Notes: generated by a model from the sequence alone, not told the origin. Positions 7,977-16,349 are shown, numbered from the stretch's first letter. The stretch is 64,000 nucleotides of DNA from Mycolicibacterium gilvum (GCF_900454025.1 NZ_UGQM01000001.1:4216001-4280000); one strand, 5' to 3'. Numbers and translations: made by a program.

Positions 7977-8813
7977 TCACTTCAGGCAGCTGCCCAGATC
8001 GATCGGCATCGAGACCCCCGTGACGTAGCGGGAGTCGTCGGAGGCGAAGAACATCACGGCGTTGGTGATGTCCTCCACCTCGACCCACGGCCGCGGCATG
8101 GTGTGGAACATCTGGCAGATCGCCGCGATGTCGTCGGGCCCGGGATTCTCCAGATCGGGGCGAAACATCCGGAACGTCTCGTCGTTCATCACCATCGGTG
8201 AGTTGACGTGGGTGGGGTGCACGCTGTTCACCCGGATCATGTGCTGGGCCAGCTCGACCGCACACGATCTCATCAGCCCGACCACCCCGTGCTTGGCCGA
8301 CACGTACTGCCCCATCTGCGGGTAGGCCTTCATGCCGGCGACGGAACTGGTCAACACGATGGAGCCGCCCCGGCCGCCGGCGATCATGTGCGGAATGCCG
8401 GCCTTCACCGTCTTCCACACGCCGGTCAGGTTGATGTCCATCATGGTCTGCCATTCGGCTTCCTCGATGGCCTCGACGGTTTGGCCGCCGTTACCGATAC
8501 CGGCATTGGCCAGGATGATGTCGAGCCGCCCCAACTCGGCCACCCCGCGGTCGACGACGGCCTTCATCCTGTCGAAGTCGCGCACGTCGACCTCGTCGAT
8601 GACGATGCGACGCCCCAACGCCTCGACCCGATCCTTGGTCTCCAGCAGATCGCCCGGTGAGGCCAGCTCGAGCTGCACGTGGTCGATGTTCTTGCAGACA
8701 TCGATCGCGATGATGTCGGCGCCCTCCTCGGCGAGCTTGAGGGCGTGGCTCCTGCCCTGACCCCGCCCCGCTCCGGTCACGAAGGCCACCTTGCCCTCTA
8801 CCCGTCCCGCCAT
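7977..8813 (-). CDS. Mycofactocin-coupled SDR family oxidoreductase, copy 1
   Basis: 278 residues. The start GRVEGKVAFVTGAGRGQGR and the long acidic insert after the second strand are hallmarks of the mycofactocin-coupled SDR group, whose members hold NAD(H) tightly and pass electrons to the peptide-derived cofactor mycofactocin. Catalytic residues are in LTSSVAG and YVSAKHG (Y-x3-K). The C-terminus ends in DLGSCLK, as in the copy at 40128. It implies that the host makes mycofactocin. It would oxidise an alcohol intermediate of the local pathway. Confidence 0.93.
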   Translation of the reverse strand: MAGRVEGKVAFVTGAGRGQGRSHALKLAEEGADIIAIDVCKNIDHVQLELASPGDLLETKDRVEALGRRIVIDEVDVRDFDRMKAVVDRGVAELGRLDIILANAGIGNGGQTVEAIEEAEWQTMMDINLTGVWKTVKAGIPHMIAGGRGGSIVLTSSVAGMKAYPQMGQYVSAKHGVVGLMRSCAVELAQHMIRVNSVHPTHVNSPMVMNDETFRMFRPDLENPGPDDIAAICQMFHTMPRPWVEVEDITNAVMFFASDDSRYVTGVSMPIDLGSCLK

Positions 8814-8873
8814 AGTCGTGCCCTCGTTTCCGTTGGTGGACAGTGGTTCACATTCCGATGGTGACGCCTGTGC

Positions 8874-9398
8874 TCAGAACGTGAGGTTGTGCTTCTCGAA
8901 GTGCCGGGCCAGCGCCTGCATGTACTCGTCGCCGTGGAACGGCCCGCGCGCGCCGATCGCGGCCTCCAGGAAGGGGCCGTACTCCTCATCGTTGACATAG
9001 GTCGACCAGTGCACGATCTGGCACTCGTCGTTGGTCTCGACGAAGCTGATGGAATAGAAGCCCTGCTTCTGGCCGGTGTTGGCGTTGGTGCCCTCCCAGC
9101 GGTAGCGCTGGACGAAGCCGTTCTCAGCCGGCCACACCTTGAAGTCCACGGGCTTCCAGTCCGGAAAGACGATGCCGTAGGCCTTCGCCTCGATCGTGGC
9201 CGCGGTATCCCAGTGCGTCGCAACGTCCTTGAGCACCAGTTCCTGCTCGGCGACGAAATACGGAGACGTGTACACCGCGTCGTCGGCGAACTCCCATTCG
9301 TCGTAGGTCTCGCCCTCCTGCACCTTCTGCAGCACGTATTTGTCGCGGTAGCTCTCGGCCATCCGCCGGTGCTTGGCGATGCGCTCAACCAGATCCAT
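8874..9398 (-). CDS. NTF2-like (SnoaL-type) protein
   Basis: 174 residues of an alpha+beta cone fold: an N-terminal helix (LVERIAKHRRMAESYRDKY), then alternating strands rich in aromatic residues, including a DDAVYTSPYF segment. The NTF2 fold is shared by SnoaL cyclases, ketosteroid isomerases and beta subunits of ring-hydroxylating oxygenases, and length does not separate these. Its position between a mycofactocin SDR and a divergent TetR gene suggests a catabolic isomerase, dehydratase or binding role. It is 60 bases upstream of the SDR start and probably co-transcribed. Confidence 0.8.
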   Translation of the reverse strand: MDLVERIAKHRRMAESYRDKYVLQKVQEGETYDEWEFADDAVYTSPYFVAEQELVLKDVATHWDTAATIEAKAYGIVFPDWKPVDFKVWPAENGFVQRYRWEGTNANTGQKQGFYSISFVETNDECQIVHWSTYVNDEEYGPFLEAAIGARGPFHGDEYMQALARHFEKHNLTF

Positions 9399-9476
9399 TG
9401 CGAGTCAGCCCCTTTCGTCAGGCGATGGGCGCTCGATGACGCCGCGCGGGCCCGCCCCTCGGAGAATATACAGATA

Positions 9477-9491
9477 TGTATCTCAGATACA
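9477..9491. promoter_or_regulatory. Palindromic operator between divergent NTF2-like and TetR genes
   Basis: TGTATCTCAGATACA is a 15-base palindrome (seven-base arms around one base) inside an unusually AT-rich stretch of a 155-base divergent intergenic region. Placement fits an operator for the adjacent TetR protein acting on both directions. An ATG at 9476 lies against it, which argues against that codon being the TetR start. Confidence 0.6.
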
Positions 9492-9553
9492 AGAACAAAT
9501 ATTTCTTTCGGGGTCGACTTCCCGCGACCGACGGCGCAGGGAACAATGGCGGC

Positions 9554-10180
9554 GTGGCGGAACGGTGGACGAGGCAACGGCGGGTGGATCACACCCGTGC
9601 GCTGCTGCTGGACGCCGCGGAGGAAGTGGTGGCCCGGCAGGGCTTCGGGGCCGCAGCGCTCGAGGTCATCGCCGATGCGGCCGGCTACACCCGAGGCGCG
9701 ATCTACGCACACTTCGGCACCAAGGAAGAACTGTTCCTGGCCGTCATGGAACGCCAATTGCAGCGGTTCCTGGATGGTTTCACCGACATCGTCGAGGCGT
9801 TCCGGTCACTGGAGGAGATGGACGTCGACAGGCTGGCCGGGCGTTGGCGCGAGCTGACGATCGGCAATCCCGACAGGGCCGCGCTCGGATACGAGTTCAC
9901 GCTCTTTCTGGTCCGCAACCCCGAGGCGCGGGTTCGGGTCGCCGAGCAGCGTCGCCGCACGGCTGACTCCCTGGCCGAGTACATCTCCGTCCACGTCGAG
10001 AAGATCGGTGGCCGACTCCGCATTTCGGCGCCGACCCTGGCGAGGATCCTGATCGCGACCTACGAGGGCATCACCCTCGGCGGCCACATCGACGGGGAGG
10101 ATCTCGCCCGACCGTTCCTCGAGCTCGTGCTGGCCGACGTCCAGCCCGCGGAGTCGCCGGATTCCGAGCGCTGGGACTGA
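9554..10180 (+). CDS. TetR-family transcriptional regulator
   Basis: 208 residues from the GTG at 9554 (MAERWTRQRR). The N-terminal helix-turn-helix (EVIADAAGYTRGAIYAHFG, about residues 38-56) is followed by an all-helical ligand domain. It is a close paralogue of the convergent TetR at 10190-10795, which starts MVERWTRERR; that match supports the chosen start over the ATG at 9476, which is inside the operator palindrome. It is divergent from the NTF2-like and SDR genes, which it probably represses. Confidence 0.9.
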   Translation: MAERWTRQRRVDHTRALLLDAAEEVVARQGFGAAALEVIADAAGYTRGAIYAHFGTKEELFLAVMERQLQRFLDGFTDIVEAFRSLEEMDVDRLAGRWRELTIGNPDRAALGYEFTLFLVRNPEARVRVAEQRRRTADSLAEYISVHVEKIGGRLRISAPTLARILIATYEGITLGGHIDGEDLARPFLELVLADVQPAESPDSERWD

Positions 10181-10189
10181 CGAGGGCCG

Positions 10190-10795
10190 TCAGTCGGGCA
10201 GCTTGATCACCGACACGTACATCTCTACCATCGGCCGGTACAGGTCGACGGCGTCGAGCTGACTGCCCAGGACCACCGAGTCGCTGGTCGCGACCAGAGC
10301 CCGGGCGAACGTCGACGGCTCGATGAGCAGGGTCGCCCCGAGCTGACTCATTCCTTCGACGATGAATTCGGCGAGCTGATCCACCACTTCGGCGCGTTTG
10401 GCCTCGACCCGTTCGCGCGCTTCCGGGTTGCGCAGCAGGTACAGGGTGAACTCCAGCCCCAGCGCCGCATGCTCCGCGCCCCGGTCGATGCTGAGTTGGC
10501 GCCAGCGCTCGGCGATCTCGTCGAGTTCGTCGGCCCCCACCCGGCTTGCCGACGACATCACCTCGGCGAAATTGTCGAAATAGCGTCGCCAATAGCGGTC
10601 ACTGACGGCGAGGAACAACTCCTCCTTGGTGTCGAAATGTTTGTAGATCGCACCCTTGGTGTAGCCGGCCGCCCGAGCGATGTCATCGAGAGTCGCAGGC
10701 GTGAAACCTTTTTCGGCGAAGACCTCTTCAGCGGCATCCAGAAGCACCGAACGCGTGTGCTCGAGCCTGCGTTCCCGCGTCCAGCGCTCCACCAT
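10190..10795 (-). CDS. TetR-family transcriptional regulator
   Basis: 201 residues; HTH segment DIARAAGYTKGAIYKHFD. The ATG at 10795 (MVERWTRERR) matches the paralogue at 9554; the upstream extension to a TTG would run through the divergent promoter region and is rejected. The ligand domain is alpha-helical with the motif LEFTLYLLRNPEAR, also found in the paralogue. The gene is divergent from the AveC-like gene at 10902, with two palindromes between them, so it probably regulates itself and the AveC/AAA/VWA operon. Its stop faces that of the other TetR nine bases away. Confidence 0.92.
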   Translation of the reverse strand: MVERWTRERRLEHTRSVLLDAAEEVFAEKGFTPATLDDIARAAGYTKGAIYKHFDTKEELFLAVSDRYWRRYFDNFAEVMSSASRVGADELDEIAERWRQLSIDRGAEHAALGLEFTLYLLRNPEARERVEAKRAEVVDQLAEFIVEGMSQLGATLLIEPSTFARALVATSDSVVLGSQLDAVDLYRPMVEMYVSVIKLPD

Positions 10796-10820
10796 GACGG
10801 AAGTCTGCCATAAGTTTCTC

Positions 10821-10855
10821 AGAACCCATTGAGTTCTTTGGATACCCGTCGGTAT
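10821..10855. promoter_or_regulatory. Two palindromic operators in the TetR / AveC-like divergent region
   Basis: 10821-10837 reads AGAACCCATTGAGTTCT, arms AGAACyCA and TGrGTTCT. 10842-10855 reads ATACCCGTCGGTAT, arms ATACC and GGTAT around four bases, a common TetR-operator form in actinobacteria. Both lie in the 106-base gap between the TetR start (10795) and the GTG at 10902, so binding would block both promoters. Confidence 0.6.
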
Positions 10856-10901
10856 ATTTCCAACGACCGCGCCGACGAGGCGCGCGCATCGAGGAGGCAC
10901 C

Positions 10902-12068
10902 GTGAGCCAACCGTCGAAGAAGACCCCGCCGACGACCGAGTCGTTGAGCACGGTCGGCAGTCTCGAAGCCCCCGCGACACGACCCTCCCGGCGGATCAAG
11001 ATCTGGGCGACGGCCGGCGGAGTGATCCTCGCCTTCCAGATCTATGTCTGGATCCGGTGGATCACGGGCCCGTACTTCGAGCGCGTGGATCCCGGGCCGA
11101 CCGATCCGCCCACGTTCATGAAGGTCGCACTGATGCTCTGGCAGATCGGCTCGCCGGTGCTCTTCCCGGTGGCCATCTGGTGGTTCATCATCCGGCCGTG
11201 GCGACGTGAACGACGGATCACGTTGGACGGCATGATCATGGTCTCGACCGGACTGTTCTTCTTCCAGGACCCGCTGCTCAACTACATCAACACCTGGTGC
11301 ACCTACAACGCGTGGGCGTTCAACATGGGTTCGTGGGCGCCCCATGTGCCGGGGTGGATGTCACCCGAGAAGCCGGGCGCCCAGGTCGCAGAACCGTTGG
11401 GAATCAACGTCTCCGGCTACGCCTACGGCGTCCTGCTGTGCACGATCCTCGGCTGCTGGGTGATGCGCAAGGCCCAGCAGCGGTGGCCGAACCTCGGCAC
11501 CAAGGGTCTGATCGGCGTCGCGTTCGCGTTCGGGTTCGTGTTCGACTTCGTGATGGAAGGCCTGATCCTGATGCCGCTGGGGATGTACACGTTCCCCGGC
11601 GCGATCCAGGCCCTGTCGATCAACGCGGGCACCTACTACCAGTGGCCGATCTATGAGGGCCTGATGTGGGGCGGTGTGCAGGCCGCGCTGTGCTGCCTGC
11701 GGTTCTTCACCGACGACCGCGGACGCACCGTCGTCGAGCGCGGACTCGACAACGTCCGCGGCGGGTTCGCCAAGCAGCAGTTCGTCCGATTCCTGGCGAT
11801 CTTCGCCGCCATCAGCGCGTCGTTCTTCACGTTCTACATCGTCCCGGCGCAGTTCATGGCGACGCACGCCGACCCGTGGCCCGAGGACGTGCAGAAGCGC
11901 TCGTACTTCACCTCCGGTCTCTGCGGTGACGGCACCGATCGGCCCTGCCCGGACCCCTCGCTGCCGATCCCGACGAAGCACTCCGGCTACATCAACACCG
12001 ACGGCGACCTCGTGCTGCCCGACGGCGTGCAGATGCCCGCCGTCATCCCCCACGAACGGAGCGAATGA
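10902..12068 (+). CDS. AveC-family (spirocyclase-like) integral membrane protein
   Basis: 388 residues with about six to seven hydrophobic segments, among them IWATAGGVILAFQIYVW near residue 34, LMLWQIGSPVLFPVAIWWF and VAFAFGFVFDFVMEGLILM. I assign it to the AveC family, named after the avermectin spirocyclase/dehydratase; mycobacteria carry many paralogues whose substrates are unknown. A Trp/Tyr-rich core and a conserved FDFVMEG motif are visible. The GTG start has a strong GAGGAGG upstream. Two bases separate its stop from the TTG start of the AAA ATPase, so the membrane enzyme and the AAA/VWA pair are one operon. Confidence 0.75.
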   Translation: MSQPSKKTPPTTESLSTVGSLEAPATRPSRRIKIWATAGGVILAFQIYVWIRWITGPYFERVDPGPTDPPTFMKVALMLWQIGSPVLFPVAIWWFIIRPWRRERRITLDGMIMVSTGLFFFQDPLLNYINTWCTYNAWAFNMGSWAPHVPGWMSPEKPGAQVAEPLGINVSGYAYGVLLCTILGCWVMRKAQQRWPNLGTKGLIGVAFAFGFVFDFVMEGLILMPLGMYTFPGAIQALSINAGTYYQWPIYEGLMWGGVQAALCCLRFFTDDRGRTVVERGLDNVRGGFAKQQFVRFLAIFAAISASFFTFYIVPAQFMATHADPWPEDVQKRSYFTSGLCGDGTDRPCPDPSLPIPTKHSGYINTDGDLVLPDGVQMPAVIPHERSE

Positions 12069-12069
12069 G

Positions 12070-12891
12070 TTGTCGGTCACCAACAGTTCCTCCGGCGTCC
12101 GATCTTCTTCGCGCGCACCGTTCTACCGCGCGGTCGGCGACGAGGTGGAGGTCTTCCGGGCCGCGGCCCGACGCGGGCTGCCGGTGCTGCTGAAAGGCCC
12201 CACCGGATGCGGTAAGACCCGGTTCGTCGAAGCCGTCGCCCACGAGCTCGGCCGCGATCTGATCACCGTCGCGGGCCACGAGGACATGACCTCGGCCGAC
12301 CTGGTGGGCCGGTTCCTGCTCAAGGGCGGCGAGACGGTGTGGGTCGACGGTCCGCTGACACGTGCCGTGCGCACCGGCGCCCTCTGCTATCTGGACGAGA
12401 TCGTCGAGGCCCGCCAGGACACCACGGTCGTCATCCACCCCCTCGCCGACCACCGCCGAGAGCTCCCTGTCGACCGGCTCGGCGTCACGGTGCCCGCCGC
12501 ACCCGGTTTCCAGCTGGTCATCTCATACAACCCCGGCTATCAGAGCGTGCTCAAGAACATCAAAGAGTCGACGCGCCAACGGTTCATCGCGATAGAGCTC
12601 GATTTCCCGCCGCCGGACGCGGAGACCGAGATCGTCGCGCACGAGGCCGGCATCGACCCCGACACCGCGCGCGTCCTGGTCAGAATCGGCAACGCCATCC
12701 GCAACATCGACGGCTCGCCGTTGCGAGAGGTGTCCTCGACCCGCATGCTGATCCTCGCCGGCGGCCTCGTCGCCGAAGGCCTCGGGCTCCGCCGCGCCGT
12801 GCAGGCCGCGATCGTCGAGACGCTCTCCGACGACGGCGATGTCATCCGCGCACTCGGCGAACTGGTCGATGCGCTGCTGCCGGCGCCGTGA
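12070..12891 (+). CDS. MoxR-type AAA ATPase (CbbQ/NirQ/NorQ-like)
   Basis: 273 residues from a TTG at 12070 (GGAG nine bases upstream); a shadow frame extends further upstream inside the AveC-like gene and is not used. Walker A is GPTGCGKT (residues 43-50), Walker B LCYLDE (105-110) and sensor 1 has N154 (ISYNPGYQ). The phrases ADLVGRFLLKGGETVWVDGP and ESTRQRF are typical of CbbQ/NorQ ATPases, which with a VWA partner remodel or insert metal into target oxidoreductases. The partner gene follows with a GTGA overlap. Likely clients here are the neighbouring iron or membrane enzymes. Confidence 0.92.
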   Translation: MSVTNSSSGVRSSSRAPFYRAVGDEVEVFRAAARRGLPVLLKGPTGCGKTRFVEAVAHELGRDLITVAGHEDMTSADLVGRFLLKGGETVWVDGPLTRAVRTGALCYLDEIVEARQDTTVVIHPLADHRRELPVDRLGVTVPAAPGFQLVISYNPGYQSVLKNIKESTRQRFIAIELDFPPPDAETEIVAHEAGIDPDTARVLVRIGNAIRNIDGSPLREVSSTRMLILAGGLVAEGLGLRRAVQAAIVETLSDDGDVIRALGELVDALLPAP

Positions 12892-14618
12892 CGACACCGG
12901 ATCGCCATGACCTCGGGCAGTTGCGTCTCCTGGCCGGGTATCTCGCGGGCCGCGCCGTCGACGTCGCCGAAGCCCCTGCGGGGCAACCCTGTTTCACCGA
13001 CGGACGAACGCTCTTCGTCTCCCGCGATGCGACGCTCGGGCAACACCGTCGCGAGGTCCTGATCCAGGGCGGGCTACTCGGCGCGGGCAGCCTCGACCCG
13101 AGTGTGGTCCGCCCGCTGCGGGCGCGCGCAGCGCTGGCACGGCGCTACCTCGCGGTCGAGGGCCACCGTGTGCTCGCACACCTTGCGGCGACACTGCCTC
13201 TCGCCGCGGATCTTCGCCCCGCCGACGGACCGTTGACCTCCTCGCCGGGCGAATCGCTCGACCTCGCGCGCACCCGGACCAGACTCGGCGATCCACCGGC
13301 GTGGTTCGGCGTCATCAAGCCGCTGCAGATCGCACCCGTCGCCGCTGCAGGGGGTACGGCACCGACGGCGCAGGACCTCCATTTCGAGGTCACCGCCGAC
13401 ATGCTCGACGACCGGGACCCCGACGACGAGGACGACGACGGCCCGGCGGAGGAGAGTTCGATTCTCAAGCTCTTCGACAACCCCCTGTTCAATTCCCAGG
13501 CCGTCGGTGACTTCCTGCGCAGACTGCTGGGTTCCTCGCCGGGCTCGCCGGGCAGCAGCTCCGGGGGTGCGGAACTGCGGGCGGGCGCCGCGCGCCGCGC
13601 CCGCTCTGTCGGTCCGGAGGCGCGCCCGGTACCCACCCGCATCCAGTTCACCGACGAGGCCGATCCCGCCGCGGCGGTCGGCATCGGGGGGACATTGCAT
13701 CCGGAGTGGGACGTCCACAAACGGCGATACCGGCCGCAGTGGTGCCGGGTGATCGACTATCCGTTCACCGGCCGGGCCGAGGTCTCGGCCGGTGGCCTCG
13801 AGCGCGACGAGGTGTTGCGTCGCCGATTGGCCCGTGTCGGACTGGGTCCGAAAGTACTGCGCCGCAGGCCCGATGGCGATGAACTCGACATCGAGGCGCT
13901 GGTCGACATGGCGGTCGACCTCCGCTCGGGCAGTTCCCCGCCGGAGCACATCTACACCGAGCACCGCAAGATCGCGCGTAATCTCGGCGTCCTGATCCTG
14001 CTCGACGCTTCCGGCTCCGCCACCGACACCGATCCCGTCGGCCTGGCCGTGCACGACCATCAGCGCCGGGCCGCGGCGACCCTCGCGGTGACGCTGGAGG
14101 AACTCGGCGACCGGGTGGCGGTCTACGCGTTCTGGTCGCACGGACGCCGCGCGGTCCACCTGCCGGCGATCAAGACGTTCGGACAGCGCTTCGGCGCGCT
14201 CGCGCGGGCACGCCTGCACACGCTCCAGCCGTCCGGCTACACGAGGCTCGGCGCGGCCATCCGCGGCGCGGGCGAGATCCTGAAAGACGAGGCGGGCACG
14301 CCGAATCGGCTGCTGTTGGTGCTGTCCGACGGACATCCCTACGACGACGGCTATGAAGGACGCTACGCCGAGGCCGACGCCCGCAAGGCCCTCGAAGAAC
14401 TGCGCGACGACGGCGTGGGGTGCCTGTGCCTGTCGCTGGGCACCGACACCGACAGCGAGGCACTGGAGCGCGTGTTCGGATCCGCCAGCCGTGCCCGCGG
14501 GACGACCCTCGCGGACCTGAGCCCGCGGATGGACGACCTCTTCCACGCCGCCTTACGCGAACTGGCCGTTGCGCGACCGGCCCCCGTATATGCTTCCGCC
14601 ACGATCGCAAGTAGTTGA
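12888..14618 (+). CDS. VWA-domain protein (CbbO/NorD-like partner of the AAA ATPase)
   Basis: 576 residues. A variable N-terminal half carries an acidic patch (DDRDPDDEDDDGPAEE, about residues 174-189) and a Gly/Ser/Pro linker. The C-terminal third is a von Willebrand A domain with the MIDAS motif DASGSA (D373-A378) and a later LSDGHP strand. This layout matches CbbO/NorD proteins that dock AAA ATPases of the MoxR class on a target enzyme. The GTG start overlaps the ATPase stop by four bases. The last codons overlap the CAAGTAGTTGAT element that precedes the next gene. Confidence 0.9.
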   Translation: MTTPDRHDLGQLRLLAGYLAGRAVDVAEAPAGQPCFTDGRTLFVSRDATLGQHRREVLIQGGLLGAGSLDPSVVRPLRARAALARRYLAVEGHRVLAHLAATLPLAADLRPADGPLTSSPGESLDLARTRTRLGDPPAWFGVIKPLQIAPVAAAGGTAPTAQDLHFEVTADMLDDRDPDDEDDDGPAEESSILKLFDNPLFNSQAVGDFLRRLLGSSPGSPGSSSGGAELRAGAARRARSVGPEARPVPTRIQFTDEADPAAAVGIGGTLHPEWDVHKRRYRPQWCRVIDYPFTGRAEVSAGGLERDEVLRRRLARVGLGPKVLRRRPDGDELDIEALVDMAVDLRSGSSPPEHIYTEHRKIARNLGVLILLDASGSATDTDPVGLAVHDHQRRAAATLAVTLEELGDRVAVYAFWSHGRRAVHLPAIKTFGQRFGALARARLHTLQPSGYTRLGAAIRGAGEILKDEAGTPNRLLLVLSDGHPYDDGYEGRYAEADARKALEELRDDGVGCLCLSLGTDTDSEALERVFGSASRARGTTLADLSPRMDDLFHAALRELAVARPAPVYASATIASS

Positions 14619-14621
14619 TAT
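14604..14621. promoter_or_regulatory. CAAGTAGTTGAT operator element before the EBP-like gene
   Basis: ATCGCAAGTAGTTGATAT, identical over 18 bases to 7931-7948. It overlaps the stop codon of the VWA gene and lies 21 bases before the GTG at 14643. A TATAGA just after it could be a -10 box, so the element would mark a separate, repressible promoter for the 14643 transcription unit. Confidence 0.6.
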
Positions 14622-14642
14622 AGAACCGACAGAGGTAACACC

Positions 14643-15419
14643 GTGGCGGTAATCACCGAGGCACACGCACCGAATCTCGCTCAACCCTGGGCGCCCCACC
14701 GGCTGCGGATCTACACCTGGACGGGGTTGTTCACCTTCGCGATGTTCCTGGCGGTGACCGTCGGGGTCGCGTCCGGCGTGGTCCCACCGAGTTTCACCAC
14801 CGACGTCGTCGTGAACCTGATCTTCGGTATCCCCCTGATACTGCTGCCGTTCGTCATCCTGTGGAACGCCCCCGGCGAGAAGCGGACCCGACTCGACAAG
14901 GCGGCCGAACTGACCCTGTTCTACCTGCCCTACACCGCGGGCAGCCAGATCGGTTACGAGCTGATGTTCCTCATCGGCCATCCTCTCGGTTTCTGGGCGC
15001 CGACGACCGACCCGGGGTGGAAATGGCTGTGGTGGCAGTACGCGCTGGCCGACACCCGGTACGTCAGCGGCAACCCCTGGATCTTCGCCCTCGAGGTCGT
15101 CGGCGTCCTGACCGGCGTCACCGTGTTCGTGATGTGGACTCGCCTCGTTCGCACGGGCCTGCCGGACGAGGCACGCATCCGGTGCCTGTGGGTTACCTTC
15201 GCCGGGTGCGCCGTCCTGATGAGCAGCACCGCCGTGTACTTCCTGGCCGAAGTCGGCGCCGGTTTCAGCAACATCGGGCAGGGCTGGTGGGGACTGGGCT
15301 TCAAGTTCATCGGCGAGAACATCCCGTTCATCGTGTTGCCACCGCTGGTGCTCTACTCGATCCACCTCCAGATCGACTACCTGACCCGACGCGCCGGCCC
15401 GGTGGGCGCGACACGTTGA
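14643..15419 (+). CDS. EXPERA / emopamil-binding-protein-like membrane protein (sterol isomerase fold)
   Basis: 258 residues, about six membrane segments. The core WWQYALADTRY (about residues 130-140), a Glu eleven residues later (E151 in FALEVVG), YFLAE near 199-203 and GENIPFIVLP (225-234) line up, by my recollection of the human EBP sequence, with WKEYAKGDSRY, CMETIT, YFLTE and MNALWLVLP. Human catalytic H76, E80, E122 and N193 correspond to Q102, E106, E151 and N226 here, so only the His differs. EBP moves the sterol 8(9) double bond to 7(8). This protein may isomerise a polycyclic substrate. It is preceded by a repeated operator element. Confidence 0.6.
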   Translation: MAVITEAHAPNLAQPWAPHRLRIYTWTGLFTFAMFLAVTVGVASGVVPPSFTTDVVVNLIFGIPLILLPFVILWNAPGEKRTRLDKAAELTLFYLPYTAGSQIGYELMFLIGHPLGFWAPTTDPGWKWLWWQYALADTRYVSGNPWIFALEVVGVLTGVTVFVMWTRLVRTGLPDEARIRCLWVTFAGCAVLMSSTAVYFLAEVGAGFSNIGQGWWGLGFKFIGENIPFIVLPPLVLYSIHLQIDYLTRRAGPVGATR

Positions 15420-16342
15420 GCGCTGCGGTGCGCGGCGAGAAGATCCTGATCACCGGTGCCACCGGCAAGATCGCCTTTCCGATCGCGCGAGCCCTGGCGC
15501 CGCACAACGACGTGTGGGGTGCCGCCCGGCTTCGCGACCCGGCCGACCGGGACAGGCTGACCGCGGCGGGCGTGACGCCCGTGGCCCTGGATCTCGGCAC
15601 CGGCGACTTCTCGCCATTGCCAGACGATTTCACCTATGTGTTCCACGCCGCGGTCGACCCGGGCCAGGGCGAGTGGAGCCGGGCGGTGGAAACCAACGCC
15701 CAGCGCTCCGGCGAGTTGCTTCATCACTGCCGCAGCGCCACAGGGTTCGTGCTCTGTTCGACCGGCTCCATCTACGGATACCAGCGGGGACGCCCGCTCA
15801 CCGAAGACGACCCGCCCGGGGTTCCGCTGCGGGCCAACTACAGCTTCTCCAAGGTGGCCGCCGAAGCGGTGTGCACCTGGGCCTCCCGCCACTTCGACAT
15901 CCCCCTGACCATCATCCGGATCTGCTCGACCTACGGTCCGGAAGGCGGCGCTGCGGCAGACGGCCTCGATGCGATCCTGGCGCGCAGACCGATTCGCCTG
16001 CACCCCGACCGTCCGAACAACTACAACCCGATCTATGAGGACGACTACGTCGAGCTCGGTATCCGCGCCATGGAGGTCGCCCGCACTCCGCCACTGGTGG
16101 TGAACTGGGCGGGCAGCGAGACGGTCAGTGTCGAGGAGTACTGCGCGTATCTGGGCGAACTCGTCGGTATCGAGCCCGTCTTCGAGTACACCGCCGATGC
16201 GCACACCCCGCTGTGGCCCGACGTGACCCGCATGCACGAGGTACTGGGCCGGACGAAAGTGCCGTGGCGCGAGGGTTTTCGGCGGATGACCGCGGCGCGC
16301 CACCCGGAGCTCACGCTGTCCGACACCTGCACGACGAGCTGA
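15416..16342 (+). CDS. NAD-dependent epimerase/dehydratase family protein
   Basis: 308 residues, extended SDR fold. The cofactor loop is TGATGKIA, a slight variant of the usual GxxGxxG; catalytic Ser/Tyr/Lys are in CSTGSIYG and YSFSK. Such proteins act on nucleotide sugars or, in catabolic loci, on hydroxy-steroids and other alcohols. The TTG at 15416 overlaps the EBP-like stop (TTGA); GTG at 15428 is an alternative four codons in. Co-directional and coupled with the membrane protein, so probably on the same pathway. Confidence 0.88.
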   Translation: MSAAVRGEKILITGATGKIAFPIARALAPHNDVWGAARLRDPADRDRLTAAGVTPVALDLGTGDFSPLPDDFTYVFHAAVDPGQGEWSRAVETNAQRSGELLHHCRSATGFVLCSTGSIYGYQRGRPLTEDDPPGVPLRANYSFSKVAAEAVCTWASRHFDIPLTIIRICSTYGPEGGAAADGLDAILARRPIRLHPDRPNNYNPIYEDDYVELGIRAMEVARTPPLVVNWAGSETVSVEEYCAYLGELVGIEPVFEYTADAHTPLWPDVTRMHEVLGRTKVPWREGFRRMTAARHPELTLSDTCTTS

Positions 16343-16349
16343 GGACACG

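Noticed and set aside
8874..9398. NTF2-like protein as the missing Rieske beta subunit
   Set aside because: The fold is compatible, but the gene is in a different unit with an SDR, and the other two Rieske loci do not have a matching protein directly after the alpha gene; not enough to call it.
9476..9553. Upstream ATG extension of the TetR gene
   Set aside because: The ATG abuts an operator palindrome, and the paralogous TetR aligns from the GTG at 9554.
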